From the NCBI RefSeq assembly GCF_900116545.1, contig NZ_FPCK01000001.1, positions 1,860,001 to 1,924,000 on the forward strand: a stretch of 64,000 bases of DNA. Direction: 5' to 3'. This DNA is from Devosia crocina (GTDB lineage: Bacteria; Pseudomonadota; Alphaproteobacteria; Rhizobiales; Devosiaceae). The notes below the pieces were generated by a model. That model was not told the DNA's origin, did no database searches, and saw only the letters and a list, made by a program, of their open reading frames with translations. A program made the position numbers and the translations under genes. Positions 28,221-37,101 of the stretch are shown piece by piece (the stretch's first letter is position 1; each line of letters starts with the position of its first letter).

Positions 28221-28819
28221 GCCGGATCTTCGGGATGATTCTTGCGGGCGGGGAGGCGTCTCGCCTTGGTGGCGTGCGCAAGGGCGAATTGCGGGTGAGT
28301 GGCGAACGAATGATTGATCGCGTTGCACGCGGCCTTGCCGGGGTAGAGCCGATGATCGTGGTTGCCACAGGCCAGCGCACCGATTGCCCCCTGCCCCCGC
28401 CAGCAGTCGCTGTGCCCGACAGGCAAGCCTTTGCCGCGGGCCCCCTGGGGGGGCTGGCTGCGGCAAAGGATTTTCTGATCACGGCCGCCGCGCCCGATGA
28501 CATCCTCGTTTCTGCTGCGGCCGACACACCGTTTCTGCCGAGCAATTATGTATCGAGACTCGCCGGCGCGGCTGAAATCTGCGGCGCAGCCTTTGCGGCA
28601 TGGGGCGACGATTTCTATCCGACGCACTGCGCCTGGAGGCTGGCCAGTTTGGATGATGCATTGGCTGCCCTGCCACAATCTGCTGGGCCGAGGGCAGCCT
28701 TGACCCTCGCTGGGGCCGAAAGGATCGATTGGAAGGACGAATCTGCGGCCAATCCATTCGCCGGCGCCAACACCCTTGCCGAACTGCTGGCGCTACACCG
28801 TCGCGCCGTATCTGCGTGA
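28217..28819 (+). CDS. mobA: Molybdenum cofactor guanylyltransferase-like protein
   Basis: Nucleotidyltransferase (200 aa) with the MobA N-terminal motif LAGGEASRLGGVRKGEL, a variant of LAGGxSxRMGxDK, and AAADTPFLP carrying the metal-binding aspartate. MobA converts molybdopterin cofactor to the bis-MGD form by GMP transfer from GTP. The GG insertion and R-K-G-E in place of x-D-K-A make the motif slightly unusual, so a related nucleotidyltransferase role is possible. It is translationally coupled (ATGA) to the BenE gene, an odd pairing. Confidence 0.75.
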   Translation: MSRIFGMILAGGEASRLGGVRKGELRVSGERMIDRVARGLAGVEPMIVVATGQRTDCPLPPPAVAVPDRQAFAAGPLGGLAAAKDFLITAAAPDDILVSAAADTPFLPSNYVSRLAGAAEICGAAFAAWGDDFYPTHCAWRLASLDDALAALPQSAGPRAALTLAGAERIDWKDESAANPFAGANTLAELLALHRRAVSA

Positions 28820-28876
28820 ATGCCTTGCGCTTTGGACCTTGTGACAGATTTATTCACAGGCATTTCACCGAGGGGC

Positions 28877-28905
28877 TTGGCAAACCAAATCAGTTTGGGT
28901 ACACG
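28877..28905 (+). promoter_or_regulatory. Candidate promoter of tRNA-Asn
   Basis: TTGGCA (28877-28882), a 17-bp spacer and TACACG (28900-28905) lie 37 bp upstream of the mature tRNA. The -10 is weak, so this is a pattern match only. Confidence 0.35.
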
Positions 28906-28941
28906 GACCTCGCCTTCAACGCGAAGGCAACACCGAAGTGT

Positions 28942-29017
28942 TCCGCGATAGCTCAGTTGGTAGAGCAAGCGACTGTTAATCGCTGGGTCGTAGGTTCGAG
29001 TCCTACTCGCGGAGCCA
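28942..29017 (+). tRNA. tRNA-Asn (GTT anticodon)
   Basis: The 76-nt cloverleaf has acceptor stem TCCGCGA/TCGCGGA, encoded CCA, anticodon loop CTGTTAA giving GTT, and T arm AGGTTCGAGTCCT. Confidence 0.97.
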
Positions 29018-29204
29018 TTCGGATTTCCCCCTGACATTCTCCGCTTGAGTTGCGCTGAACGTTTCTCGTTCGGCGCCGAAGTTGTTTGGAGATGGTCTCG
29101 CGTTCACCCATTACGCTCTCACGCTGCACATTTTTTGCGCATCCAGCGATTGAGACGGTTGCCGCCCTGCCGGCAGAGGCGTAGGGAGAGGCTTCCTTTC
29201 TGGA

Positions 29205-30443
29205 TTGTCCGACATGAGCACAGAGACCCGCACTGCCGCGCCATCGGCCGGCCAGCAAACAGCCTTGAGCATCATTCTTGCCGTCAGCGGCGCGCATCTT
29301 CTCAACGACCTGCTGCAATTCCTCCTGCCAGCGCTTTATCCGTTGCTCAAGGACACCTATGGTCTCAGCTATCTCCAGATCGGCCTGCTGACCCTGGGCC
29401 AGCAGATCACTGCCTGTTTCCTGCAGCCGATCTTCGGCCTGCGCGGAGATCTCAAGCCGCACCCTTACAGCCTTGCGCTGTCGCTGATCATCGTGACCGT
29501 CGGCATACTCGGTCTGGCGCTCGCCAACAGTTTCTTCTGGCTGTTCCTGGCTGCCGTCGTCATGGGCACCGGTTCGGCGCTTTTTCACCCCGAGGCGTCT
29601 CGCGTTTCGCGCATGGCATCGGGCGGACGACTCGGCTTTGCGCAATCGCTGTTTCAGGTTGGCGGCAATCTCGGTACGGCACTCGGGCCGCTCGCAGCGG
29701 CGCTTATTCTCCTGCCGCTGGGACAGTCGACGACAATGTGGTTCCTGGTGCTGGGACTCCTGGGTATTCTGGTGCTGACCCATGTCGGACGCTGGTTCGT
29801 CGAGCATCAGCGTCAGGCGGCATCACGCCCCGCTGTCGCCATTCGCAAGCCGGCTCTTTCCCGCAATCGGCTGATTCTCGCATTTGTGGTGATCGGCGCC
29901 CTTCTGCTCAGCAAGTTCATCTATATCGAGGGCCTCAAAAGCTACTACGCCTTCTTTCTCATGGAAAAATTCGCCCTATCGGCGGAAGAGGCCCAGATCT
30001 ACCTCTTCCTGTTTCTTGGAGCTGTGGCGGCAGGCACGTTTATCGGCGGCCCGATCGGCGACCGCTATGGGCGGCTTGCGGTGATCTGGGTTTCGATCCT
30101 AGGCTCCCTGCCTTTTACCCTGGCCATGCCCTATCTCGATCTCTACGGCACAGCAGCCATGAGCATCCTGACCGGGCTGATCCTGTCTTCCGCGTTTTCG
30201 GCGATGGTTGTCTATGCTCAGGAGCTGGTTCCGGGCAAAGTTGGCATGATCGCCGGCTTCGTCTTCGGCTTCGCGTTCGGCATTGGCGCTCTGGGAGCCG
30301 CGGGCATGGGCGCCCTTGCTGACGAGATCGGCATCATCGAAGTGTTCCAGATCTGCGCGTTCTTGCCGGTTCTGGGTATTTTGACCATTTTCCTGCCCCG
30401 CACGGCAGAACTCCATCCCGAACTGAAGGAGAAGCGCGCATGA
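29205..30443 (+). CDS. MFS exporter, fosmidomycin-resistance (Fsr) type
   Basis: Twelve-helix major facilitator (412 aa) resembling Fsr, an H+-coupled drug exporter. The N-terminal half has LAVSGAHLLNDLLQFLLPAL, typical of this group, and SALFHPEASRVSRM. Between helices 8 and 9 it has GGPIGDRYGRL, the MFS A-motif-like loop. The start is either TTG at 29205 or ATG at 29214; the AGGGAG upstream is nearer the TTG. It overlaps the next gene by ATGA. The exported compound is unknown. Confidence 0.85.
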   Translation: MSDMSTETRTAAPSAGQQTALSIILAVSGAHLLNDLLQFLLPALYPLLKDTYGLSYLQIGLLTLGQQITACFLQPIFGLRGDLKPHPYSLALSLIIVTVGILGLALANSFFWLFLAAVVMGTGSALFHPEASRVSRMASGGRLGFAQSLFQVGGNLGTALGPLAAALILLPLGQSTTMWFLVLGLLGILVLTHVGRWFVEHQRQAASRPAVAIRKPALSRNRLILAFVVIGALLLSKFIYIEGLKSYYAFFLMEKFALSAEEAQIYLFLFLGAVAAGTFIGGPIGDRYGRLAVIWVSILGSLPFTLAMPYLDLYGTAAMSILTGLILSSAFSAMVVYAQELVPGKVGMIAGFVFGFAFGIGALGAAGMGALADEIGIIEVFQICAFLPVLGILTIFLPRTAELHPELKEKRA

Positions 30444-30904
30444 GCTCGGAAACAGACATCGACAACGAGAGCCAGATCACGCTCACTCGCAAGATCGGCG
30501 CCAATGTGAGTGACGTCTTTTCTGCCTGGACGGACCCTGCTCTGATCGAGCAATGGCAGGTGGACGAAGCCGAGTTCGAGCCCGTCAAGGGCGGCGAATA
30601 TCGCTATGTCACCTATGCCGAAGAGGACGAAGAGGCCGACCACGAAGTAACGGGCGAGATTCTCGACTATGTCGAGGACGAAAAGCTGGTCATGTCGTGG
30701 GTGCACCGCGACGCGGAGAGCGACGAAGAGCTGATCTTCGTTCTCGATATTAGCTTCCGCGCCCTCGACGACGACAATACCGAGATCACGCTGGTCGAGC
30801 GCGGCTTGCCTCATACCGATCCCCAGACGCGGATCTTTTCGATGGAAGCCTGGAGTTCGGCGCTCGAGCAACTCGCCGAGGTCATGGAAGAAGTTCTGGA
30901 CTGA
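30440..30904 (+). CDS. SRPBCC / AHSA1-like protein
   Basis: A 154-aa protein of the START/Bet v1-like AHSA1 family (activator of Hsp90 ATPase homologue 1-like). The typical N-terminus is ITLTRKIGANVSDVFSAWTDPALIEQW, read here in two pieces, and the C-terminal helix is AWSSALEQLAEVMEEV. These proteins form a hydrophobic ligand pocket; functions vary and are mostly unknown. Unusually acidic composition (long D/E runs) is notable. It is co-translated with the MFS exporter through an ATGA overlap. Confidence 0.8.
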   Translation: MSSETDIDNESQITLTRKIGANVSDVFSAWTDPALIEQWQVDEAEFEPVKGGEYRYVTYAEEDEEADHEVTGEILDYVEDEKLVMSWVHRDAESDEELIFVLDISFRALDDDNTEITLVERGLPHTDPQTRIFSMEAWSSALEQLAEVMEEVLD

Positions 30905-30952
30905 ACCACAGTCCCCTCTAAGGCGTAGTAACACAAAGCACGGAGCTACGCC

Positions 30953-32365
30953 TTGGACCGACCCACCTGCCTCGTTTGGCTGCGCAACGACCTGCGCCTG
31001 GCCGATAATCCCGCCTTGGCCGCTGCCTGCGATTCGGGCATGCGAGTCGTGGCGCTCTTTATCCACGAAACCGACGAAGACGTGCGTCAGCCCGGTGCCG
31101 CGGCGCGCTGGTGGCTGAACCAGAGCCTCGAACACCTCTCGGAAGCGCTTGGCGCAATCGGCATCCCCCTTGTTGTTCGCGAGGGAAAGGCTGGCACCGT
31201 GATCGACCAGATGATCTCGGAAGAAGGTGTGCAAGCGATCCATTGGAACCGCCGCTACGCACCGGGCGAACGCGCCCTCGACAGCGCCATCAAGGACGAC
31301 CTGCAGCAGCGTGGTTTTGCCGTGGCGTCACACATGGGCAATGTGCTTGCCGAGCCCTGGACCGTCGCGACCGGCCAGGGGAAGCCCTATTCGGTCTTTA
31401 CGCCCTTCCGCAAAAACCTGCGCCAAATGCATATCGACCAGCCGCTGCCTGCGCCGGACAAGCTCGCATCGCCGATCAAATCCAAAAAGGTGGATGGCGA
31501 CTACCAGCGACCTTTCTGGGCCAAGAAGTTCGACGGGATATGGGTAATCGGAGAGGCCGGCGCGCACAAAGCGCTCGAGACTTTTCTCGATTCTCTTCTC
31601 GATGATTATCCGCAAGGGCGCGACTTCCCGGCTGAAGAGGCAACGTCGCGGCTATCGCCGCATCTCCGGCATGGCGAAATCTCGCCTCGCCAGGTCTGGC
31701 ACGCCACATTGGCCCATATGCATGCCGAGCGTGGATCGCATGAGGCGGGCGAGAAATTCCTCTCTGAAATCTCCTGGCGCGATTTCAACTACCATCAGCT
31801 TTACCATCGCGAGGACATCGCGAACGTCCCGATGCAGGAAAAGTATGCGGGAATGAAATGGGAGCATGACCAACAGGGCCTTGTTGCCTGGCAGGAGGGC
31901 CGCACCGGAATCCCCATGGTCGATGCCGGTATGCGCGAGTTATGGGCTACCGGGTTCATGCAGAATCGGGTGCGGATGTTGACTGCCTCGTTTCTGGTCA
32001 AGAACCTGCTGATCGACTGGCGCATCGGGGAGCGATGGTTCTGGGATTGCCTGTGCGACGGCGACGTCGCCAACAACCCGGCGAACTGGCAGTGGGTCGC
32101 CGGCAGCGGGCTCGACGCCGCCCCGTACTTCCGTATCTTCAACCCTGTGACCCAGGGGACGCGCTTCGACAAGGGCGGCGACTATGTCCGGCGCTGGGTC
32201 CCAGAATTGGCGAAACTGCCGGACAAGCACATCCAGGACCCTGCCAATGCGCCCAAGGACGTGCTGAAGAAGGCAGGCATTGAGCTCGGCAAGGATTATC
32301 CGCTGCCCATCGCAGATCTCAAACAGTCGCGCGAACGAGCGCTTGAACGGCAAGGCAGTCTCTAG
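30953..32365 (+). CDS. phrB: Deoxyribodipyrimidine photolyase
   Basis: Class I CPD photolyase (470 aa), which uses FAD and blue light to split cyclobutane pyrimidine dimers. The N-terminal antenna-binding domain begins with VWLRNDLRLADNPAL. The C-terminal FAD domain contains EISWRDFNYHQLY, TGIPMVDAGMRELWATGFMQ, NRVRMLTASFLVKNL and the FAD/DNA-contacting NPANWQWVAGSG. The tryptophans of the electron-transfer chain appear in place (WRDF, WFWDC, NWQW). The start is TTG at 30953 with GGAG eight bases upstream. It stands alone after the AHSA1 gene. Confidence 0.93.
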   Translation: MDRPTCLVWLRNDLRLADNPALAAACDSGMRVVALFIHETDEDVRQPGAAARWWLNQSLEHLSEALGAIGIPLVVREGKAGTVIDQMISEEGVQAIHWNRRYAPGERALDSAIKDDLQQRGFAVASHMGNVLAEPWTVATGQGKPYSVFTPFRKNLRQMHIDQPLPAPDKLASPIKSKKVDGDYQRPFWAKKFDGIWVIGEAGAHKALETFLDSLLDDYPQGRDFPAEEATSRLSPHLRHGEISPRQVWHATLAHMHAERGSHEAGEKFLSEISWRDFNYHQLYHREDIANVPMQEKYAGMKWEHDQQGLVAWQEGRTGIPMVDAGMRELWATGFMQNRVRMLTASFLVKNLLIDWRIGERWFWDCLCDGDVANNPANWQWVAGSGLDAAPYFRIFNPVTQGTRFDKGGDYVRRWVPELAKLPDKHIQDPANAPKDVLKKAGIELGKDYPLPIADLKQSRERALERQGSL

Positions 32366-32511
32366 AAAATCCAGCTGCGTTCGGCCCGTCTTTTGGGCGG
32401 AGCTTGCAGTGACATGCCTGCTGACGAAAAGTCGTGCCGCAGCCGACGTTTCAACCTTGTTCGTGACAGAAGCGGACCTTACCTTCCAGCAAACAACAGC
32501 TCGAAAAGATC

Positions 32512-33561
32512 ATGGCCAAGCACGAAGACCTTATTTCCGCCATCGGCAACACCCCGCTCATCCGCCTCAACCGGGTGTCGGCACTCACGGGCTGCGAAAT
32601 CTGGGGTAAGGCGGAATTCCTCAATCCGGGCCAGTCGGTCAAGGACCGCGCTGCGCTGTTCATTATCCACGACCTCGTCAAGTCGGGCGCGCTCAAGCCG
32701 GGGGGCACGATCGTCGAAGGGACGGCCGGAAACACAGGCATCGGCTTGACCCTGGTCGCCAATTCACTCGGGTTCAAGTCGGTGATCGTGATCCCTGAGA
32801 CACAGAGCCAGGAAAAGAAAGATGCGCTTCGCCTTTATGGCGCTCAGCTCATCGAAGTGCCGGCCAAGCCTTACAAAAATTCAAACAACTACATCAAGCT
32901 TTCAGGGCGCCTCGCCGAAAAGCTCAATCGCGAGTTGCCGGAGGGTGCGGTCTGGGCCAATCAGTTTGACAATGTGTCCAACAAGCGCGCCCATATCGAG
33001 ACCACGGGTCCCGAAATCTGGCAGCAGACCAATGGCCGCATCGATGGGTTTATCTGCGCCGTCGGCTCTGGTGGAACGCTGGCGGGCGTCGCCGAAGCGC
33101 TGCGCGCACGCAATCCCGACGTCAAGATCGGCCTAGCCGATCCGGAAGGCGCTGCGCTTTACGAATATTACGCCAATGGCGCACTGAAATCGTCGGGCAA
33201 TTCGATCACCGAGGGAATCGGCCAGGGCCGCATCACGGCCAATCTTGAGGATCTCAGGGTTGACTTGCCTTACCAGATCTCGGACGCCGAGGCCCTGCCC
33301 TATATCTTTGATCTTCTGGAGCACGAGGGCCTTTGCCTCGGTGGCTCGAGCGCCATCAACATCGCGGGGGCGGTGCGAATGGCGCGCGATCTGGGGCCGG
33401 GCAAGACCATCGTGACCGTACTGTGCGACTACGGCAATCGCTATGCCAGCAAGATTTTCAACCCGGAGTTCCTGCGCGAGAAGAACCTGCCGGTGCCGAA
33501 CTGGCTGGCGAACCAGCACCAGATCGATATCTCCGGAATCATCGAGGCGGAGCCCGCCTGA
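32512..33561 (+). CDS. cysK: Cysteine synthase A
   Basis: PLP-dependent O-acetylserine sulfhydrylase (349 aa). The Schiff-base lysine is K44 in NPGQSVKDRAAL, the phosphate-binding glycine loop is GSGGTLAGVAEAL, and the C-terminal serine/PLP N1 contact region is LCLGGSSAINIAGA. The substrate loop reads EGTAGNTGIGL instead of the usual E[PS]TSGNTGIGL, and the protein is ~30 residues longer than E. coli CysK, as in a known alphaproteobacterial clade. It appears monocistronic, followed by a hairpin. Confidence 0.9.
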   Translation: MAKHEDLISAIGNTPLIRLNRVSALTGCEIWGKAEFLNPGQSVKDRAALFIIHDLVKSGALKPGGTIVEGTAGNTGIGLTLVANSLGFKSVIVIPETQSQEKKDALRLYGAQLIEVPAKPYKNSNNYIKLSGRLAEKLNRELPEGAVWANQFDNVSNKRAHIETTGPEIWQQTNGRIDGFICAVGSGGTLAGVAEALRARNPDVKIGLADPEGAALYEYYANGALKSSGNSITEGIGQGRITANLEDLRVDLPYQISDAEALPYIFDLLEHEGLCLGGSSAINIAGAVRMARDLGPGKTIVTVLCDYGNRYASKIFNPEFLREKNLPVPNWLANQHQIDISGIIEAEPA

Positions 33562-33568
33562 CGGATGG

Positions 33569-33599
33569 GAGCCCCTTGGCAGGATTGGTCAAGGGGCTC
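33569..33599. terminator. Hairpin between convergent genes
   Basis: A 10-bp perfect stem GAGCCCCTTG...CAAGGGGCTC with an 11-nt loop lies just past the cysK stop. No U-tract follows on either strand, so intrinsic termination is possible but not certain. Confidence 0.5.
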
Positions 33600-33614
33600 G
33601 CGCCAAATCTGCTT

Positions 33615-34301
33615 TCAGAGATCGAAACGGAGATTGGTAGGACCATCGAGTCGACGCCCCTTGCCGGCGCTGAGGGGTGTCGTCGACGGGACTTCCTCTA
33701 GCACCATGGCGCGAGCCAGCCCCTTACCTCGTCCCTTGAGATAGAATCCGTAGTGAACGGATAGTGCCTCCTCGGGGACTTCAAGAACGATCTCTCTGCC
33801 GACCCAATCCGTGTTGGATGAAATCGGACCGTCCTGACTGAAACTCTCCAGATTCTCAAAACGGATCGATCCTGCCGGGCCGTCGACGCGAAGCCAGATT
33901 GTCAGGCCGCCCGCTACATCGACCGACTTCAGCTCGGCGGACAAACGTAACTTTTTGCCACGATACGAAGCGGCGCCGAAGCTTTGCATCAGGGTGCAGA
34001 AGTCGGACTCTGTCGTCTGCTGGTTCGTTTGGGGTTGGCTTTGGATCCATGCGGCTGACTGTGCCTGGTCCACGCCTGTACGGTATTTTTCAAGCGAGCG
34101 GCCGGCCCGCGTCCAGTGTCGAGGAACACTGTCTGGCTGGGCATTCGCCTCGATCCTGGCGCTTAAGATGTTCCAATTGGCCAACCCGAACTGCCGGGCG
34201 ACAAGCTCGAGACATCCTGCATGCGACACATCGATGCCGCGCTCTGCCAGTGCCTGCCGCAGCAGTTTGGCCATGAGTTTTGCGTCCATGAACGTATGCA
34301 T
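33615..34301 (-). CDS. Glyoxalase_8-type N-terminal domain fused to a beta-sandwich-like domain
   Basis: This 228-aa protein has two parts. Residues 5-50 (AKLMAKLLRQALAERGIDVSH, given in part, then CLELVARQFGLANWNIL) match the short helical module found beside glyoxalase-superfamily proteins. Residues ~100-225 look like a beta-rich domain seen at the C-terminus of some transcription regulators: YRGKKLRLSAELKS, GLTIWLRVDGPAG and VLEVPEEALSVHYGFYLKG. No DNA-binding or catalytic residue is visible. Function is unknown. It converges on cysK. Confidence 0.65.
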   Translation of the reverse strand: MHTFMDAKLMAKLLRQALAERGIDVSHAGCLELVARQFGLANWNILSARIEANAQPDSVPRHWTRAGRSLEKYRTGVDQAQSAAWIQSQPQTNQQTTESDFCTLMQSFGAASYRGKKLRLSAELKSVDVAGGLTIWLRVDGPAGSIRFENLESFSQDGPISSNTDWVGREIVLEVPEEALSVHYGFYLKGRGKGLARAMVLEEVPSTTPLSAGKGRRLDGPTNLRFDL

Positions 34302-34528
34302 GGTCTGATCCTCTCTGGCGGGCGCAACAGATCAGTGATCGCATTGCTGACGATTTGCCCGCTCCGTGGGTCAAACCATTTTTCGCGTCGTGCATTCACC
34401 CTTCCCGGAGGATGCGAGCGGCAGGCTGCACAAGCCCAAGGCGATGCTAGCGTCTTGCCGGTTCATGTCAACGCGGATTGTCGAACCGTGTCCGACTGAT
34501 AGATTGTGGGCGATCAGGAGAACAATGC

Positions 34529-35980
34529 GTGTTTGGCATAGACGATATCTTACGAGCCATAGTCGCCGATTTGCACATCGTGGCGGCGATCATGGCAGCC
34601 ATCTACCTTTTGGCCTTTGTTTGTGCCGTCCGTGAGATTTTCAACTCTCGCACCTCGCAAGGCTCCATCGCCTGGCTATTGTCCTTGGCGCTGCTGCCGT
34701 TTCCCACGGTCTTCCTTTATCTGATCTTCGGGTGGAAGTTTTTCGACGACTACGCCACCGACAGGATCAAAAACGGCCGCGCGGATCGTCCGCTCCGGGC
34801 CAAGGATCTGGCGCTGATCGATCGGGAAACCGACGCCAAATGGCCGGTACAGGTGCAGGTTTCGGAATTGCCGTTTCTCAAAGGCAATGAGGTCGAGCTG
34901 CTGATCGATGGACATGCGACGTTCGAATCGATTTTCGCTGGGATCGACGCGGCTGAAGAGTACCTTCTCGTTCAATTCTACATCGTGCGGGATGACGCGT
35001 TGGGCCAGCAACTGGCAGAGCGCTTGATCGCCAAGGCCAAGGCCGGCGTGGAAGTGCGCCTGCTCTATGATGACATTGGCAGCACCGGCATGCCCAAGCG
35101 TTTCCGCACCCAAATGCGAGATGCCGGGATCAAGGTGGCTGGCTTCAACCAGCAGCACAAGTTTCTGCGCTTTTACGGTCCAACCCGGATCAACTATCGC
35201 AACCACCGCAAGATCGTAGTGGTGGATGGCAAGCATGCCTGGGTCGGTGGCCACAATGTGGGTGTCGAATATCTGGGCGAGAACCCCAAGTTCGGTCATT
35301 GGCGCGACACGCATGTGCGTGTGTCGGGGCCTGCTGCGCTCGGCTGCGCCCTGTTGTTCAGGGAAGACTGGGAATGGGCAACCGGGGAACGTCTTCCCTC
35401 GACCCCGCCTGCGGAGCTGGAAACGCCTGGAGACCAATCCGTGCTGGTGATGGGCAGCGGCCCCGCCGACCAGCTCGAGGAATGTGCGATCGCCTATGTC
35501 GATCTTATCGGCCGGGCGCGAGAACGCCTGTGGATCGTCAGCCCCTATTTCGTGCCGGACACCGATATCCGTACTGCGCTTTTTGCCGCGCGTCTGCGTG
35601 GTGTCGATGTGCGCATCATGCTGCCCGACAATCCCGATCACCTGATTGTCTGGCTCGCCAGCATGGCGCATGCCGATGCCATGGTCGAACACGACATCTC
35701 GATTTACCGCTATACCGACGGGTTCCTGCACCAGAAAGTGGTGCTGATGGACAATGAGATCGCAACGGTCGGCAGCGTCAATTTTGACAATCGCTCCTTT
35801 GCCATCAATTTCGAGATCACCCTCTGGTTTACCGACGAGAAGGCGATCAAGGCGGTGGAGGAGATGCTCGAGGAAGATTTCAAAGCCTGCCGTCAGGTCA
35901 GCGTGGCCGAAGTCTCGACCCGGCCGGTGACGCTCTACTTCCTGACTCAGGCTGCACGCCTCATGTCGCCTGTGCTCTAG
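34529..35980 (+). CDS. cls: Cardiolipin synthase (phospholipase D family)
   Basis: Membrane enzyme (483 aa) joining two phosphatidylglycerols to cardiolipin. Two N-terminal transmembrane helices (HIVAAIMAAIYLLAFVCAV and IAWLLSLALLPFPTVFLYL) precede two HKD motifs: H226-x-K-x4-D in NHRKIVVVDGKHAWVGG, and H401QKVVLMD with NFDNRSF after it. I place the start at GTG 34529 because AGGAGA lies seven to eight bases upstream; the frame is open to 34478. It ends one base from the stop of the convergent binding-protein gene. Confidence 0.93.
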   Translation: MFGIDDILRAIVADLHIVAAIMAAIYLLAFVCAVREIFNSRTSQGSIAWLLSLALLPFPTVFLYLIFGWKFFDDYATDRIKNGRADRPLRAKDLALIDRETDAKWPVQVQVSELPFLKGNEVELLIDGHATFESIFAGIDAAEEYLLVQFYIVRDDALGQQLAERLIAKAKAGVEVRLLYDDIGSTGMPKRFRTQMRDAGIKVAGFNQQHKFLRFYGPTRINYRNHRKIVVVDGKHAWVGGHNVGVEYLGENPKFGHWRDTHVRVSGPAALGCALLFREDWEWATGERLPSTPPAELETPGDQSVLVMGSGPADQLEECAIAYVDLIGRARERLWIVSPYFVPDTDIRTALFAARLRGVDVRIMLPDNPDHLIVWLASMAHADAMVEHDISIYRYTDGFLHQKVVLMDNEIATVGSVNFDNRSFAINFEITLWFTDEKAIKAVEEMLEEDFKACRQVSVAEVSTRPVTLYFLTQAARLMSPVL

Positions 35981-35981
35981 C

Positions 35982-36992
35982 TCAGCGAATGGGAGGTGCG
36001 TATAGCAGCCCGCCATTGCCCCAGAGAGCGTTTTGCCCCCGTACCATGGCGGCGCCTGTCTGGGGGCCGAAATGGCGGTCGAAAAGCTCGCCATAATTGC
36101 CGATGGCGCGGATGGCATCGGTCATGAAGCTGGCCCGCAGACCAAGCGAGGCGCCTACATCCCCGTCAATGCCGAGGAGACGCCTCACATCGGGAGAGCG
36201 TGCGGCTGAGAGAGAATCAATATTGAGACCCGTTACCCCGACTTCCTCGGCTGCGATGAGCGCAAAGATGGTCCAGCGCACAATTTCGAACCATTGATCG
36301 TCGCCGCCCGGCACGACCGGACCGATCGCTTCCTTGGAAATGCGCTCGGGCAGGATGCGGTGCTGGGATGGGTCGGCGAGTTCCCGCCGCATTGCCTGGA
36401 GCTGGCGGCCGGACGCGGAGACGACGTCGCACATATTGGCACGATAGGCGACAAGAAGGTCCGCCACATCCTCATAAACGACATCGGTATAGCTGGTCTG
36501 GTTGGAAAAAAAGAACTCGTCGAGCGCCTGCAAGGCGCCGGCCCCATCCACCACGCAGACGCGAACATCGTTCAACTCATAGGCCGAGACGACGCTGAGC
36601 GACTGGGGCACGAGAAAGCCCTGTCCATCGAAAAAGCTGGGTGTCACATAGCGCGCGCCGTAACGCAGATCGCGGCCCGCGGTCCAGGCGCCGTTGCGCA
36701 TCAGCACATCGACTGCCCCGGTCTGAAGCGGAGCGAAGCGCGCTTCGCCACGGAAGGAACGAAACTCGATCAGGTCCGGATTGCCGAAAATGGCGGCGGC
36801 GAGCGCCCGGCAGAGATCGACATCGAATCCCTGCCATCGGCCTTCCACATCCTGCTGGGCGAAACCGGCCAGCGGATTGCTCGATCCGCAGACCAAAAAG
36901 CCCCGCGCACGGATCGCATCAAGTGTTTGTGCCTGGGCTGGCGCCACAAGGCCAAGAAGGACCAGCGCCAGAACAAGCAAAAATGGCTTCAT
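35982..36992 (-). CDS. Amino-acid ABC transporter substrate-binding protein, AapJ paralogue
   Basis: Periplasmic binding protein (336 aa from the ATG at 36992) with a signal peptide MKPFLLVLALVLLGLVAPAQA. It resembles the AapJ protein at 40344-41360 along its length: FxCG[SV] after the signal, FDVDLCRALAAAIF, SEE-type loops and C-terminal NALWGNGGLLYAPPIR. The similarity is clear but far from identity. It is the last gene of the aap cluster, 109 bp past aapP. It may widen the specificity of the same permease. A longer start at 37034 is possible but would hide the signal peptide. Confidence 0.85.
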   Translation of the reverse strand: MKPFLLVLALVLLGLVAPAQAQTLDAIRARGFLVCGSSNPLAGFAQQDVEGRWQGFDVDLCRALAAAIFGNPDLIEFRSFRGEARFAPLQTGAVDVLMRNGAWTAGRDLRYGARYVTPSFFDGQGFLVPQSLSVVSAYELNDVRVCVVDGAGALQALDEFFFSNQTSYTDVVYEDVADLLVAYRANMCDVVSASGRQLQAMRRELADPSQHRILPERISKEAIGPVVPGGDDQWFEIVRWTIFALIAAEEVGVTGLNIDSLSAARSPDVRRLLGIDGDVGASLGLRASFMTDAIRAIGNYGELFDRHFGPQTGAAMVRGQNALWGNGGLLYAPPIR

Positions 36993-37101
36993 GCGTGAGA
37001 TCAACTGGCCGGCCCTGCTTCGATGAAGCCGCATTTTGGCAGGCCAAGGCCACGGGTCAAGCCGCAGATTGGCTCGACCCGTGGATATCAGCGCTAATCG
37101 G

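Noticed and set aside
28848..28863. TGTGA...TCACA as a CRP/FNR-type operator upstream of tRNA-Asn
   Set aside because: The spacing between half-sites is nine bases, not six as in CRP sites, and there is no relevant target gene apart from a tRNA.
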